64,000 nt of DNA from Clostridiaceae bacterium (lineage in GTDB: Bacteria; Bacillota; Clostridia; DSM-8532). The number at the start of each line of letters is the position of its first letter. The stretch's first letter is position 1. This document shows positions 34,533 through 43,976 of the stretch, piece by piece. A program made the position numbers and the translations under genes. The notes beneath the pieces were generated by a model, which was given only the letters and a program-made list of their open reading frames with translations, ran no database searches and was not told the origin of the DNA. Location of the stretch: contig JAAYAD010000078.1 in assembly GCA_012719545.1 (NCBI GenBank), positions 62,001 through 126,000 of the forward strand, read 5' to 3'.

Positions 34533-35226
34533 TGGCAACCTCTAAAGGATTTTTCCACTCATTGAAAGTGGACGCGTAAAGAGCTTTCCTATGGATGGAA
34601 ATAACCCTTATATCAAGACCCGTCTCTTTTTTTATGGCTTCCATCAATAAATCAGCTCTTAAATTGCTTTCAGCCCCGGCACTTAAAAAAGCCTCAAGCT
34701 CAAAAATTCCAGATCCCTTTTTTGTGGCTGAAATGGAATATATCATTTGTCTTATGTTGGTTTGCCGCATTCCCTTTTTTGTCTTTTTCTCAACAAGGAT
34801 TTCTTCCTTAGAAAGCATCCTGTATATGAGGTTTTCCATTTCTTCCTGGCTTATGTCTTCGGATGTTTCAAAAGGCACTATATACCTGGCAGCAGCAATT
34901 TGATTCATAATGTTTTCCTTGTTATTAAGCTCAACGGCTTCATGTAATCTGATGCCTTCGGGAAGCGACCTGTTCAGGGTTTCTATAAAATACTCAGGGG
35001 TTACATCCTCTTCCAAAACTATGTCGGCGTATTCAGCCTCACTTGTAAGGCCAATGGACATGGGAAGGCCAAAAACAAGCCTTTGTCTGGGGTTGAAGCC
35101 CTGAGTATATGATACATTGAGTCCTGACCTTTTCAACGCTCTTTCAAAAACTCTGAGGATATCCAAATGTGCAAGATATTTTAATCCTTCGCCTCGGGAA
35201 AATCTGAATCTTAAAGATTTCGCCAT
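34525..35226 (-). CDS. TIGR03936/DUF2344 family radical SAM-linked protein
   Basis: 233 residues, starting MAKSLRFRFSRGEGLKYLAHLDILRVFERALKRSGL (in parts) with the family hallmark SYTQGFNPRQRLVFGLPMSIGL. Members of this family occur next to, or fused with, the B12-binding radical-SAM protein found directly upstream here, and their biochemical role is unknown. The ATG at 35226 lies two bases past the upstream stop with GGAG nine bases before it; an ATG ten codons earlier would overlap that gene. No cysteine cluster or membrane segment is visible. Likely co-translated with its partner and with rng. Confidence 0.88.
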   Translation of the reverse strand: MAKSLRFRFSRGEGLKYLAHLDILRVFERALKRSGLNVSYTQGFNPRQRLVFGLPMSIGLTSEAEYADIVLEEDVTPEYFIETLNRSLPEGIRLHEAVELNNKENIMNQIAAARYIVPFETSEDISQEEMENLIYRMLSKEEILVEKKTKKGMRQTNIRQMIYSISATKKGSGIFELEAFLSAGAESNLRADLLMEAIKKETGLDIRVISIHRKALYASTFNEWKNPLEVANA

Positions 35227-35228
35227 AT

Positions 35229-37085
35229 TTATACACTCCGTCTGGTTCTTACGCATATTCCGGTCTTATAATCCTGAGCACCGCATAAGGAGCAGCCCAC
35301 TGCGCAGTTTCTTGTTAAATCCCCCTCATGGGCCTTCTCGCATTCCTTTTGCAGAAATGCCTTGCTGATACCCATGTCAATATGATCCCAGGGAAGGACC
35401 TCTGAAAATTCCCTTCTTCTGTTTGCATAGAACATGGGATCAATGCCTTCTTCCCTGAAGGCCTCCATCCATTTGTCAAAGGAGAAGAATTCATCCCAGC
35501 CGTCAAATTTGCAGCCTTTCTTCCAGGCAGTATAAATTACCCTGCCAACCTTTCTGTCTCCCCTTGCCAGTACGGCCTCAAGCATGCTCAGCTTGGCATC
35601 ATGATAATTGTAGGTAATCCTGGTCAGCTTTCTGATTCTGTCCTTTAAATTATGCTGCTTTTCCATTAAGCTTTCCATGGTGTCCATGGGCTCCCACTGA
35701 AAAGGAGTAAAAGGCTTTGGAACAAAGCAGGATGTGCTTAATGTTATCTTCAATGATTTGCCTGCATCCCCGGGAAGAGTCCTGCAGGACTCAATAAGCT
35801 TTATGCCAAGGTCGGCAATTCCGTATACATCTTCCATGGTCTCGGTGGGAAGGCCAATCATAAAATAGAGCTTTACAGAATTCCATCCCCCTGCCACAGC
35901 AAGCTTTACAGAAGCCAAGAGATCTTCCTCGGTGACACCCTTGTTAATTACGTCCCTAAGTCTCTGGGTTCCTGCTTCGGGAGCGAAAGTTAAGCCGCTT
36001 TTTCTTACCTTTGACGCCTTTTCCATAAGGCCAAGGGTAAAATTATCAACCCTTAAGGAAGGCAATGACAAGCTTACTTTCTCTTTTTCGGTATATTCAA
36101 TAAGATTGTTGCAAAGATCAAAAAGACCAGAATAATCGCTTGTGCTTAACGAAACCAGCGAGATTTCTTCATAACCGGTTTTTTTCACCGAGGATTTTGC
36201 CTGCTCCAAAAGCTTTTCAGGGCTTTTTTCCCTGACAGGCCGGTATATGAATCCTGCCTGGCAGAACCTGCAGCCGCGTATGCAGCCTCTGAAAAGCTCC
36301 AGCATAATCCTGTCGTGAACAGTGCCTACATATGGAACAATTATATCATCGGGGAAATCAACCGAATCCATGTCTTTTATTATGCGTCTTTTAACTTTTT
36401 CGGGGATACCGCTTATATTAGGCCTTATCTCTTTAACGGTGCCGTCCTGATTATATGAAACATCGTAAAAAGAAGGTACATAGACCCCTTCAATACGGGC
36501 GACCCGCATTAAAAACTGTTCCCTGTTTTCCCCGGATTTCTTCCAGTCCTTGTACTCATCAATTATCTCGTTTATAACTTCTTCGCCTTCACCAATTACA
36601 AAGAAGTCAATAAAATCTGCAAGAGGCTCTGGATTACAGGCGCAGGGACCTCCGGCAAGGACAAAAGGATCCCCCTCTTTGCGATCCTTCGCAAGAACAG
36701 GGATTCCGCCCAGATTAAGCATATTCAGTATATTGGTAAAGCTCATTTCATACTGAAGGGTAAAACCTACAAGGTCAAACTCTGAAAGTGGAGTATATGT
36801 CTCCAAAGTATAAAGGGGCAATCCCTTCTCTTTAAGCAAGGCTTCCATGTCTGCCCATGGGGCAAAGCATCTTTCGCAATAGGTATCTTCACGCTTATTC
36901 AAAACATGGTAAAGGATTTTCATGCCCAAGTGGGACATGCCTATTTCATAATCATCCGGAAAGCAGAAGGCAAAACGCACATCCACATTTTCCGGGTTCT
37001 TTTTTACCATATTCCACTCGTTTCCTGTATATTTAGCAGGTTTTTCAACCTTTAAAAGAATGCTGTCATCCAAATTTACTCTCAT
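35229..37085 (-). CDS. TIGR03960 family B12-binding domain/radical SAM protein
   Basis: 618 residues. The N-terminal part (about 35-200) resembles a cobalamin-binding Rossmann domain. The radical-SAM core has the cluster motif CIRGCRFCQAGFIYRP near residue 272, and later GLTFAPEAGTQRLRDVINKG. The C-terminal segment has a cysteine group CAVGCSLCGAQDYKTGIC that may hold a second cluster. The start is ATG at 37085 (a GTG one codon earlier is possible), without a strong ribosome site. It is always found with the TIGR03936 gene downstream; the substrate is unknown. Its divergent neighbour is a B12-uptake operon under a cobalamin riboswitch, fitting a cobalamin need. Confidence 0.88.
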   Translation of the reverse strand: MRVNLDDSILLKVEKPAKYTGNEWNMVKKNPENVDVRFAFCFPDDYEIGMSHLGMKILYHVLNKREDTYCERCFAPWADMEALLKEKGLPLYTLETYTPLSEFDLVGFTLQYEMSFTNILNMLNLGGIPVLAKDRKEGDPFVLAGGPCACNPEPLADFIDFFVIGEGEEVINEIIDEYKDWKKSGENREQFLMRVARIEGVYVPSFYDVSYNQDGTVKEIRPNISGIPEKVKRRIIKDMDSVDFPDDIIVPYVGTVHDRIMLELFRGCIRGCRFCQAGFIYRPVREKSPEKLLEQAKSSVKKTGYEEISLVSLSTSDYSGLFDLCNNLIEYTEKEKVSLSLPSLRVDNFTLGLMEKASKVRKSGLTFAPEAGTQRLRDVINKGVTEEDLLASVKLAVAGGWNSVKLYFMIGLPTETMEDVYGIADLGIKLIESCRTLPGDAGKSLKITLSTSCFVPKPFTPFQWEPMDTMESLMEKQHNLKDRIRKLTRITYNYHDAKLSMLEAVLARGDRKVGRVIYTAWKKGCKFDGWDEFFSFDKWMEAFREEGIDPMFYANRRREFSEVLPWDHIDMGISKAFLQKECEKAHEGDLTRNCAVGCSLCGAQDYKTGICVRTRRSV

Positions 37086-37260
37086 CACTTAAAAGGATGC
37101 ATCAAAAGCACCCATACCTCCCAGTATAATATGTATTATGTACTATAAATCTACTTTAAATGATACCTTAAGGCATATAAAAATACAAGCACGGCAGACT
37201 TTGTGATAACTTGTACTCAGCTTTTAAATGGCATAAGTCAAATCCGGGACTTTGGGGATA
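37086..37260. other. Intergenic leader upstream of the radical-SAM gene
   Basis: AT-rich, no gene. On the minus strand TATACT and a GGGAGG followed at once by an eight-codon frame (MGAFDASF) lie shortly before the radical-SAM start. I could not assign a convincing promoter. Confidence 0.4.
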
Positions 37261-37289
37261 TTGACCTTATATTTTTACCGTGCTATACT
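37261..37289 (+). promoter_or_regulatory. Sigma-A promoter of the B12-uptake operon
   Basis: TTGACC (37261-37266), 17-base spacer, TATACT (37284-37289), directly in front of the cobalamin riboswitch. Confidence 0.8.
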
Positions 37290-37299
37290 CAGCCATAAA

Positions 37300-37505
37300 G
37301 AAACATGTGTATCTGCAAAATCTTTTTGCTGGCATCCATTGATGCCAAGGGAACGCGGATGAGATTTCCGGACTATCCCAGTAACCGTGAAGCTGACCAA
37401 ATGGCATTATGTCACTGTCGCAAGACGGGAAGACGCCAGAGTAGGATGAAGCCAAGTCGGGAGACCTGGATACACATTATGCCTCTGGGGTTGGGAATAC
37501 ATGCT
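37300..37505 (+). promoter_or_regulatory. Cobalamin riboswitch
   Basis: About 200 bases with the conserved elements of the adenosylcobalamin-type aptamer: hairpin GGCATC-catt-GATGCC (37331-37346), then AAGGGAA and a TGAGA..TTCCGG segment, the AGTAACC and CACTGTCGCAAG portions, and the B12 box AGCCAAGTCGGGAGACCTG (37450-37468). It is followed by an intrinsic terminator before the btu genes, so high cobalamin should stop transcription. Confidence 0.92.
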
Positions 37506-37523
37506 TTTTTTCTGCATTTTAAG

Positions 37524-37557
37524 GCTGCTCCTCAATCCTTGAGGGAGCAGCTTTTTT
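37524..37557 (+). terminator. Riboswitch expression-platform terminator
   Basis: GCTGCTCCTCAA (37524-37535) pairs with TTGAGGGAGCAGC (37539-37551, one bulge), followed by TTTTTT. It lies about 60 bases before the first btu start codon. Confidence 0.9.
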
Positions 37558-37617
37558 GCGCTCCTTCAATTCAATTCCCATCTTGTCAGAGAGAATTATT
37601 TTTTGAAAGGAGTCATT

Positions 37618-38586
37618 ATGAAAACACAAAAACGCATTTCTGCCATACTGGCATTTATTCTGCTGGTATTCTCTTTTGCCGGCTGCACCAATGCCGGAAC
37701 CAATAATTCATCCAATACACCTGCTTCATCCATTCAAACAGAGACCCAGAAGCCTGTAACCGACAAAATTGAAGTTACCGATATGGCTGGACGCAAAATA
37801 ACACTGGACAAGCCAGCCGAGAAAATTGTGGTGCTCTCTGCCGCCGACTGCGAGATTTTATACGCTATTGGTGCCGGAGACAAACTTGTTGGCCGCGGGG
37901 AATACTGTGATTATCCTGAAGAGGTTAATAGTATACCAAGCGTCGAGTCCGGCATGGAAACCAATATAGAACAGATTATAGCCCTAAACCCTCAGGTTGT
38001 GATTATGAGCAAAATGGCACAAAGCAAAGAACATGCCGAAACCCTTGAAAAAGCAGGAATCAAGGTTGTAGTATCAGATCCTCAGAACATTGAGGGCGTT
38101 TATACCGCCATAAAGCTCATTGGAACAATTGCAGGAAAAGATAAGGAAGCTGATGCAGTAATAGACAATATGAAATCAGTTTTTTCAGATATTTCTGCAA
38201 AGGCAGATAAGAATAGCGGCAAAACCATTTATTTTGAAGTATCTCCTCTTGAATTCGGCCTTTGGACCGCAGGCAAGGGAACATTTATGGACGAACTTGC
38301 AGCAATGCTTGGCTTAACAAACGCCTTTTCAGACGTTGAAGGCTGGGCCGAGATTTCTGAAGAACAGGTCATTGAGCGTGACCCGGACTATATAGTTACC
38401 ATAGCCATGTATTTCGGTGAAGGCAAAACTCCCACCGAGGAGATAATGGGAAGAAGCAGTTGGCAGAATATGAAAGCAATTAAGAACAAGGCTGTCCTTA
38501 ATGTAGACTCAAATGAAATCTGCCGCCCCGGCCCAAGACTTGTAAATGCACTTACCGACATGTATAAGTTTATTTATGAGAATTAG
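37618..38586 (+). CDS. btuF: Cobalamin-binding lipoprotein of ABC importer, BtuF-like
   Basis: 322-residue solute-binding protein of the iron/B12 family. Lipoprotein signal with lipobox FAGC (Cys about residue 23), Ser/Thr-rich linker, then the helical-backbone fold: ITDMAGRKITLDKPAEKIVVL-like start, PEEVNSIPSVESGMETNIEQIIALNPQVV, and a C-terminal RPGPRLVNALTDMYKF. The ATG at 37618 has GAAAGGAG five bases upstream. B12 as ligand is strongly supported by the upstream cobalamin riboswitch, not by the sequence itself; related proteins bind ferric siderophores or heme. First gene of the three-gene importer. Confidence 0.9.
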   Translation: MKTQKRISAILAFILLVFSFAGCTNAGTNNSSNTPASSIQTETQKPVTDKIEVTDMAGRKITLDKPAEKIVVLSAADCEILYAIGAGDKLVGRGEYCDYPEEVNSIPSVESGMETNIEQIIALNPQVVIMSKMAQSKEHAETLEKAGIKVVVSDPQNIEGVYTAIKLIGTIAGKDKEADAVIDNMKSVFSDISAKADKNSGKTIYFEVSPLEFGLWTAGKGTFMDELAAMLGLTNAFSDVEGWAEISEEQVIERDPDYIVTIAMYFGEGKTPTEEIMGRSSWQNMKAIKNKAVLNVDSNEICRPGPRLVNALTDMYKFIYEN

Positions 38587-38721
38587 GCATCAGGTTCCTA
38601 AAAAAACACTCTAACATTATTAACCAAAGATTATCGGCCATTATGAATATAATCCCTTTGCAATAACAAGTCAGATATTATTCTGATTCTTACATCAAAA
38701 ATAAAACAACTGGAAAGAAAT

Positions 38722-39756
38722 ATGGGAAAAACAACTGAGAACATTAAATTTACAGAACATTTAATATTTATATTATCTGTCATTGCCGTAATGGTTATGT
38801 GCGTGTGTCTTGGAAGCGTGTCAATACCATTGGCTGAGACTTTCACGGTTATATGGAACAGCATATTCGGGCTTCCCATACCCGAGGGAATGTCTCAGTC
38901 AATAATTTTATTTGTGCGCCTGCCCAGGGTTCTTAGTGTCGCACTTACCGGCGCCTCCTTATCCCTCTGCGGCTGTGCCATGCAGGGTCTTCTTCGAAAT
39001 CCCCTGGCAGACGGTTCCACCCTTGGAGTATCCTCCGGAGCTTCCTTAGGAGCCGTTATCGCCATTGCCTTCGGCATAACCATTCCGGGTTTTTCTCAGG
39101 GCGGCACAATGGCGGTTGCAATGCTGTCCGCCTTTCTTTCCCTAATTTTTATTCTTTCAGTTACTTACAGGCTGGACTCTTCTCTTTCCACAAACACCAT
39201 AATACTCATGGGCATTATCTTTACCATGTTTGTAAACAGCATAATAAGTCTTGTTACGGCTATTGCAGGTGAAAAGATAAAGCCCATTGTATTCTGGACC
39301 ATGGGTTCCCTCGCAGGAAGCACCTATCTTAACGTCATAGCCCTTTTGGCATCCCTCATTGTATTTGGAACTATTATTCTCATTCATTCAAGGGAGCTTA
39401 ATGCTTTTGCCATAGGCGAGGATAATGCAAGGCACGTGGGAGTTAATGTAAAGAAAGTTAAAATGCTTATTCTTATATCGGTTTCAGCACTTGTGGGGGC
39501 CTGTGTATCCGTCGGGGGCAATATTGGATTTGTGGGACTTGTAATTCCACATATGGCAAGGATGATTGTGGGTCCTAACCACAAGCGCCTGCTTTTCGCA
39601 TCTTTGTATGGCGGCGCAATATTTCTTATGCTTGCAGACCTTGCCGCACGCACAATCGTAAGCCCTCTGGAGCTTCCCATAGGAGTTGTTACGTCCTTCA
39701 TTGGATCTGTAACCTTTGTGTATATATTCTATTTGACAAGAAAGGCAAGTAAATGA
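38722..39756 (+). CDS. btuC: Cobalamin ABC importer permease, BtuC-like (FecCD family)
   Basis: 344 residues with about ten membrane helices. FecCD marks: RLPRVLSVALTGASLSLCGCAMQGLLRNPLADGSTLGVSSGASLGA (in parts), the loop FAIGEDNARHVGVNV and the coupling region GNIGFVGLVIPHMARMIVGPNHKRLL. The start at 38722 has GGAAAG at close spacing. The 135-base gap after btuF is longer than usual but shows no clear terminator or gene. It works as a dimer with the next gene's ATPase. Confidence 0.92.
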   Translation: MGKTTENIKFTEHLIFILSVIAVMVMCVCLGSVSIPLAETFTVIWNSIFGLPIPEGMSQSIILFVRLPRVLSVALTGASLSLCGCAMQGLLRNPLADGSTLGVSSGASLGAVIAIAFGITIPGFSQGGTMAVAMLSAFLSLIFILSVTYRLDSSLSTNTIILMGIIFTMFVNSIISLVTAIAGEKIKPIVFWTMGSLAGSTYLNVIALLASLIVFGTIILIHSRELNAFAIGEDNARHVGVNVKKVKMLILISVSALVGACVSVGGNIGFVGLVIPHMARMIVGPNHKRLLFASLYGGAIFLMLADLAARTIVSPLELPIGVVTSFIGSVTFVYIFYLTRKASK

Positions 39757-39760
39757 AGCC

Positions 39761-40516
39761 ATGCTTGAAGTTAAGAACCTTACCGTAAAATTCGGCAATT
39801 TGACAGCCGCAAAAGACATAAGCTTTTCCGTTAAAGAAAAACAATGGCTCATGGTTGTAGGGCCCAACGGCTCAGGAAAATCAACCATTGTAAACGCCAT
39901 TTCTCAGTGCGTTCCATATTCGGGGAAAGTATATTTTGAAGGTACAGATGTTTCAGGCCTTAAGCCGTCACAGCTTGCCAAAAACATAGGTGTCTTAAGC
40001 CAGAACCATTTTATAAGCTATGGCTTTAGTGTGGAGGAAGTGGTTAGTCTTGGCCGTTACGCCTATTCCAGAGGTATTTTTTCAAGCGGCAATGAGGATT
40101 CAGAAAAAATAGACATGGCTCTTAAAATTACCGGAATGGAGTCTTTTCGCAGGCAATCCATATTAACCTTGTCCGGCGGTGAACTTCAGAGAGCCTTTCT
40201 TGCCCAGGTATTCGCCCAGGACCCAAAGCTTCTGATTCTTGACGAACCCACCAATCATCTGGATCTTGTATATCAGAAGCAGATATTTGAGCTTATAGCA
40301 AATTGGATAAAGGAAGGCAACAGGGCGGTGATTTCTGTTGTACACGACCTTTCACTTGCTATGGCTTACGGAACCCATGCCCTGCTTCTTGACAAAGGAA
40401 CCGTTGTATCATCTGGAAAAACCAATGATGTATTAACCGCAGAAAATTTAAAAACCGTATACGCCATGGACGTATACGGTTGGATGCAAAGCTTGCTTGC
40501 ACAGTGGAAATTATGA
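39761..40516 (+). CDS. btuD: Cobalamin ABC importer ATPase, BtuD-like
   Basis: 251 residues: Walker A GPNGSGKST near residue 34, Q-loop near LSQNHF, signature LSGGELQRAFLAQ, Walker B LLILDEPTNHLD and switch His VVHDLS. Starts four bases after the btuC stop. The last six bases overlap the end of serC on the opposite strand, leaving no room for a terminator between the two genes. Confidence 0.92.
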   Translation: MLEVKNLTVKFGNLTAAKDISFSVKEKQWLMVVGPNGSGKSTIVNAISQCVPYSGKVYFEGTDVSGLKPSQLAKNIGVLSQNHFISYGFSVEEVVSLGRYAYSRGIFSSGNEDSEKIDMALKITGMESFRRQSILTLSGGELQRAFLAQVFAQDPKLLILDEPTNHLDLVYQKQIFELIANWIKEGNRAVISVVHDLSLAMAYGTHALLLDKGTVVSSGKTNDVLTAENLKTVYAMDVYGWMQSLLAQWKL

Positions 40517-41596
40517 ATTTTTCTCTTCAAACTCTTTCATGAACTCAACAAGGGCCTTTACACCCTCAATGGGCATTGCATTGTAGATACTTGCCCTCAT
40601 ACCGCCAACAGTCCTGTATCCTTTCAAGTTTACAAGACCTCTCTCGGCTGCTTCCTTGACAAACTTCTTATCAAGTTCCTCATTTCCTGTTACAAAGTTC
40701 ACATTCATAATTGAACGGTCGTATTTTTCAACAGTGCCTTTAAAGAGATTGGAGCTGTCTATGCAGTCATACAGGAGTTTGGCCTTTTCTTCATTAATCT
40801 TTTGGATGGCCTCTACTCCGCCCTTCTTTTTAATCCATTCAAAGACAAGTCCGCAAATATAAATGCTGTAACAGGGAGGGGTATTGTAAAGGGAATTGTT
40901 ATCTGCATGAATCTTATACTGAAGCATTGTGGGAACCGATTCGTCAATTTCCTGGATGAGATCTTCACGGATAATCACCACAGTAACACCTGCCGGTCCC
41001 ATATTCTTCTGTGCCCCGGCATAAATCATGCCAAACTTTGATACGTCATAGACCTCAGAAAGGATGTTGGATGACATATCAGCTACAAGGGGAACATTGT
41101 CATGACATACTATGTCCTTGTCACGAAGGCGGGTGCCGTAAACGGTGTTGTTGGTTGTAATATGGAAAAAGTCCGCATCTTCGCTTAACATTGATTTATC
41201 TATTTTGGGAACATAGGTGAATTTCTTGTCTTCAGATGAGGCAACAACTTTGGCCGAAAGGAACTTTTTACCCTCTTGATATGCTTTTTTGCCCCATACG
41301 CCCGCTACCAGATAATCAGCCTTTCCATTCCTTATGAGGTTTAATGGTACCATGGAAAATTGCTGGTGAGCACCGCCCTGGAGGAAAAGCACCTTGTAGT
41401 TGTCAGGGATTCTCATAATCTCACGGAGGTCGCTTATGGCCTTGTTATGTATATCTTCATACCAGGATGAACGATGGCTCATTTCCATAACCGACATGCC
41501 GGAACCTTTGTAATCAAGCATTTCTTCTGCCGCCTGCCTCAACACTTCCTCAGGAAGAGTTCCGGGGCCTGCTGAAAAATTAAATACTCTTGCCAT
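40511..41596 (-). CDS. serC: Phosphoserine aminotransferase
   Basis: PLP-dependent enzyme of serine synthesis, converting 3-phosphohydroxypyruvate to phosphoserine, 361 residues as expected. Start VFNFSAGPGTLPEEVL, phosphate-binding GGAHQQFSMVPLNL, the PLP lysine in YAGAQKNMGPAGV, and the C-terminal GYRTVGGMRASIYNAMP are the SerC landmarks. ATG at 41596 with GGAG ten bases upstream. No serA lies beside it. It converges on btuD with a six-base overlap of the stop regions. Confidence 0.96.
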   Translation of the reverse strand: MARVFNFSAGPGTLPEEVLRQAAEEMLDYKGSGMSVMEMSHRSSWYEDIHNKAISDLREIMRIPDNYKVLFLQGGAHQQFSMVPLNLIRNGKADYLVAGVWGKKAYQEGKKFLSAKVVASSEDKKFTYVPKIDKSMLSEDADFFHITTNNTVYGTRLRDKDIVCHDNVPLVADMSSNILSEVYDVSKFGMIYAGAQKNMGPAGVTVVIIREDLIQEIDESVPTMLQYKIHADNNSLYNTPPCYSIYICGLVFEWIKKKGGVEAIQKINEEKAKLLYDCIDSSNLFKGTVEKYDRSIMNVNFVTGNEELDKKFVKEAAERGLVNLKGYRTVGGMRASIYNAMPIEGVKALVEFMKEFEEKNS

Positions 41597-41929
41597 AATT
41601 GGATCACTCCATTCTCCGTATTATTAATACCATATTCAGCCGGAATAAAGGTATTGCCTTAAGTTTGTCATTATTTTAACACTATGCAATGCTAAAGTCT
41701 ATAATCATAAAGAATTTTGATATTTACCTAAATGTTAAGGGTAATAAAGCCCCAAAAATATGAGTTCTGACCAATATCAAAGAGGCAGGTTTTTGCCCTG
41801 CCCCCTTTAATTACATTATTATGATTATACTTACTAAAATATCAGATATTTTGAAGCATTGCATGGTATCAAAAGTTGCATTAATTAACATAGCATCAGG
41901 AATACCTTGCTGCCTCCTTTTTAGGACAA
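41597..41929. other. Intergenic region between serC and the GH13 gene
   Basis: 333 bases, no gene. A stem-loop GGCAGG..CCTGCC (41784-41802) with A and T flanks may terminate the GH13 transcript. A 10-bp inverted repeat ATGCAATGCT (41684-41693 and 41855-41864) is probably chance. No clear serC promoter was found. Confidence 0.4.
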
Positions 41930-43681
41930 TCAGGCTTTGGCAATGACTGCTCCTCCAAAAGGAGGAAGATTAAGCCTGATGCCGTTTGCTGAACACTTGA
42001 CAGATGTTCCGTTTAACAGATCAACCGCACCTGTTACAAAGCCTTGCAACGGAATATCAATTTCCCTGTGGACATCGCTGTTATTGAGAACCACTGTAAT
42101 TTCTTCATTTCCATCGAACCTTTTATATGCGTATGTACCGGTTGCATTATCCTTAAATACGGTTTTCACGCCGCCGGTAAATACATTGATATGCTTATTT
42201 CTAATCCCGATAATCTTTTTATAGTACTCTAAAACATCTTTTTCTTTTGGGCCGTCATTCCAGATCATTGGCGAGCGGTACTCAACATCCTCAAATCCTG
42301 TCATTCCCTTTTCGTCGCCGTAGTAGACCGACGGAATGCCCACATAGGTCATCATAAACAGAGCTGCAAGCTTTAAGCGGCGTATGTCTTCCCCGCAGTA
42401 ATGCAAAAAGCGCGGAACATCATGGGAGTCAAGCATATTCATCTGTACCAGTGTTATTGGCCTTTTATAGCGCATCAGCATGTAGCCCAGGTTATTGTCA
42501 AAATCATCCACACTCATATCATTGCTGGCAAAGAAGTCCTTGCAAAGGTAAGTGAACCTGTAATTCATGGCTGAGTCAAACTGGTCTCCCATAAGCCATT
42601 GCTCTGCATCCTCCCAGATTTCACCTATAAGGAAGGCATCGGGTTTTTCTTCCCTTACAGCTTTTTTGAAAGCTCTCCAGAAGTCATGGTTAATTTCGTT
42701 GGCAACATCAAGGCGCCATCCGTCTATTCCTGCTTCGCGAATCCAGTAGCGACCCACATCACAGAAATATTTCACAACTTCCGGATTGCCGGTGTTAAGC
42801 TTTGGCATGTTGGGCACATAGGCAAATGCCGCATAATTGGGTTTTTTAGTGTCAACGGGAAAATCTATTTGGTAGAACCAATCTTTATAGGCTGATTTTT
42901 CCCCCTTCTCCAATACATCCTTAAAGGCAAAGAATTTCCAGCCGCAGTGATTAAAGACGCCGTCAAGGATAACCCTGATACCATTTTTATGGCAGGTATC
43001 GACAAATTCCTTGAAGTCTTCCATGGTCCCGAAGCATGGGTCTATGGAATAATAGTCTATAGTGTCGTATTTATGATATGATTCGGCTGAAAAAATGGGA
43101 TTAAGATATATGCAGTTTACTCCAAGTTCTTTTATGTAATCAATGTTCTCGGTTATGCCTTTTATGGTTCCGCCAAGTCTGTGCCTTGATTCATCTTTTG
43201 TAGCCGTTAATTTGGAGCCGCTTGTTACATTCATCTTTCTTTTTGATGTGGCAAAGCTATCAGGGAAAATCTGGTATAGAATTGCATTTTTTGCCCATTG
43301 GGGAACATCTGCAATATCTTCTCTGCGAACAAAGGGGAACTGATAATATTCGCCTCTGTTGGCACCAGGTTTATGGGCAAAGATACCTGAATAATAATAG
43401 TAGTCCTCAACACCGTCTGTAAGCCAGAAATAATAGCAAATCCTGTTTATATCGGTTTCAAAATCGGCTTCAAAATAGTCAAATAGCCTGTCTGAAGCAA
43501 CTTTGACCATTTCGACCGATGTCATCTTTACTTTTTGTTCATGATAAAACCTGTCACCATAAAAGAGTACGCACTTTTTAATTTCTCCCTTGGCCGTTCT
43601 GAGTCTTAAACACACTCGCTTTTCATTTAAGGCGAAGGCATAGCTTGAGTCAGGCAAATGAAATACGGCATGCTTGTTCAT
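41930..43681 (-). CDS. Cytosolic GH13 amylolytic enzyme, neopullulanase/cyclomaltodextrinase type
   Basis: 583 residues without a signal peptide. An N-terminal CBM34-like domain (about 1-125) precedes the catalytic barrel: NAILYQIFPDSFA at its start, VILDGVFNHCG, nucleophile Asp in GWRLDVANEI, acid Glu in LIGEIWED, and third carboxylate in NMLDSHDVPRF. This layout is that of GH13_20 enzymes, which open cyclodextrins and cut short maltodextrins or pullulan inside the cell. Sub-activity cannot be fixed by reading. GGAGG lies ten bases before the ATG, and a LacI-type operator lies just upstream. It is divergent from the LacI regulator gene. Confidence 0.9.
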   Translation of the reverse strand: MNKHAVFHLPDSSYAFALNEKRVCLRLRTAKGEIKKCVLFYGDRFYHEQKVKMTSVEMVKVASDRLFDYFEADFETDINRICYYFWLTDGVEDYYYYSGIFAHKPGANRGEYYQFPFVRREDIADVPQWAKNAILYQIFPDSFATSKRKMNVTSGSKLTATKDESRHRLGGTIKGITENIDYIKELGVNCIYLNPIFSAESYHKYDTIDYYSIDPCFGTMEDFKEFVDTCHKNGIRVILDGVFNHCGWKFFAFKDVLEKGEKSAYKDWFYQIDFPVDTKKPNYAAFAYVPNMPKLNTGNPEVVKYFCDVGRYWIREAGIDGWRLDVANEINHDFWRAFKKAVREEKPDAFLIGEIWEDAEQWLMGDQFDSAMNYRFTYLCKDFFASNDMSVDDFDNNLGYMLMRYKRPITLVQMNMLDSHDVPRFLHYCGEDIRRLKLAALFMMTYVGIPSVYYGDEKGMTGFEDVEYRSPMIWNDGPKEKDVLEYYKKIIGIRNKHINVFTGGVKTVFKDNATGTYAYKRFDGNEEITVVLNNSDVHREIDIPLQGFVTGAVDLLNGTSVKCSANGIRLNLPPFGGAVIAKA

Positions 43682-43702
43682 TATTCAAAATCCTCCCTTT
43701 AG

Positions 43703-43714
43703 GAAAACGCTTTC
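43703..43714. promoter_or_regulatory. LacI/CcpA-type operator before the GH13 gene
   Basis: GAAAACGCTTTC, a near-palindrome with central CG, lies nine bases downstream of the GH13 -10 element. Similar sites occur before malE-like and chemoreceptor genes. Confidence 0.7.
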
Positions 43715-43722
43715 TTAACTCT

Positions 43723-43751
43723 AATATATATCTTTCAGGCAATTTTGTAAA
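43723..43751 (-). promoter_or_regulatory. Sigma-A promoter of the GH13 gene
   Basis: TTTACA (43746-43751), 17-base spacer, TATATT (43723-43728) on the minus strand. Confidence 0.7.
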
Positions 43752-43976
43752 CACATATTTTCGTAATATGAAATCAGGGATTTATTATTGGAAAAGTTAT
43801 ATGTGTCAATATTCGCCCTATGTTTCAGGCATTATGGAAAAATTGAAATCTCAAAAACTGACTTTATTAGAAGCGCATAAAGGAGATAATATTGTAAAGC
43901 CATAAAATCAGTTATAAAATATTATCATCAGATATACGTGATTATTAAAGAAACCGGTTTCCTACGAGGTGATATT

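Noticed and set aside
37305..37706. 133-codon plus-strand frame across the btu leader
   Set aside because: Coincides with the cobalamin riboswitch and its terminator and runs out of frame into btuF.
41684..41864. 10-bp inverted repeat ATGCAATGCT 161 bases apart between serC and the GH13 gene
   Set aside because: Arms do not extend and flanks differ; no target duplication, so not supported as a mobile element.
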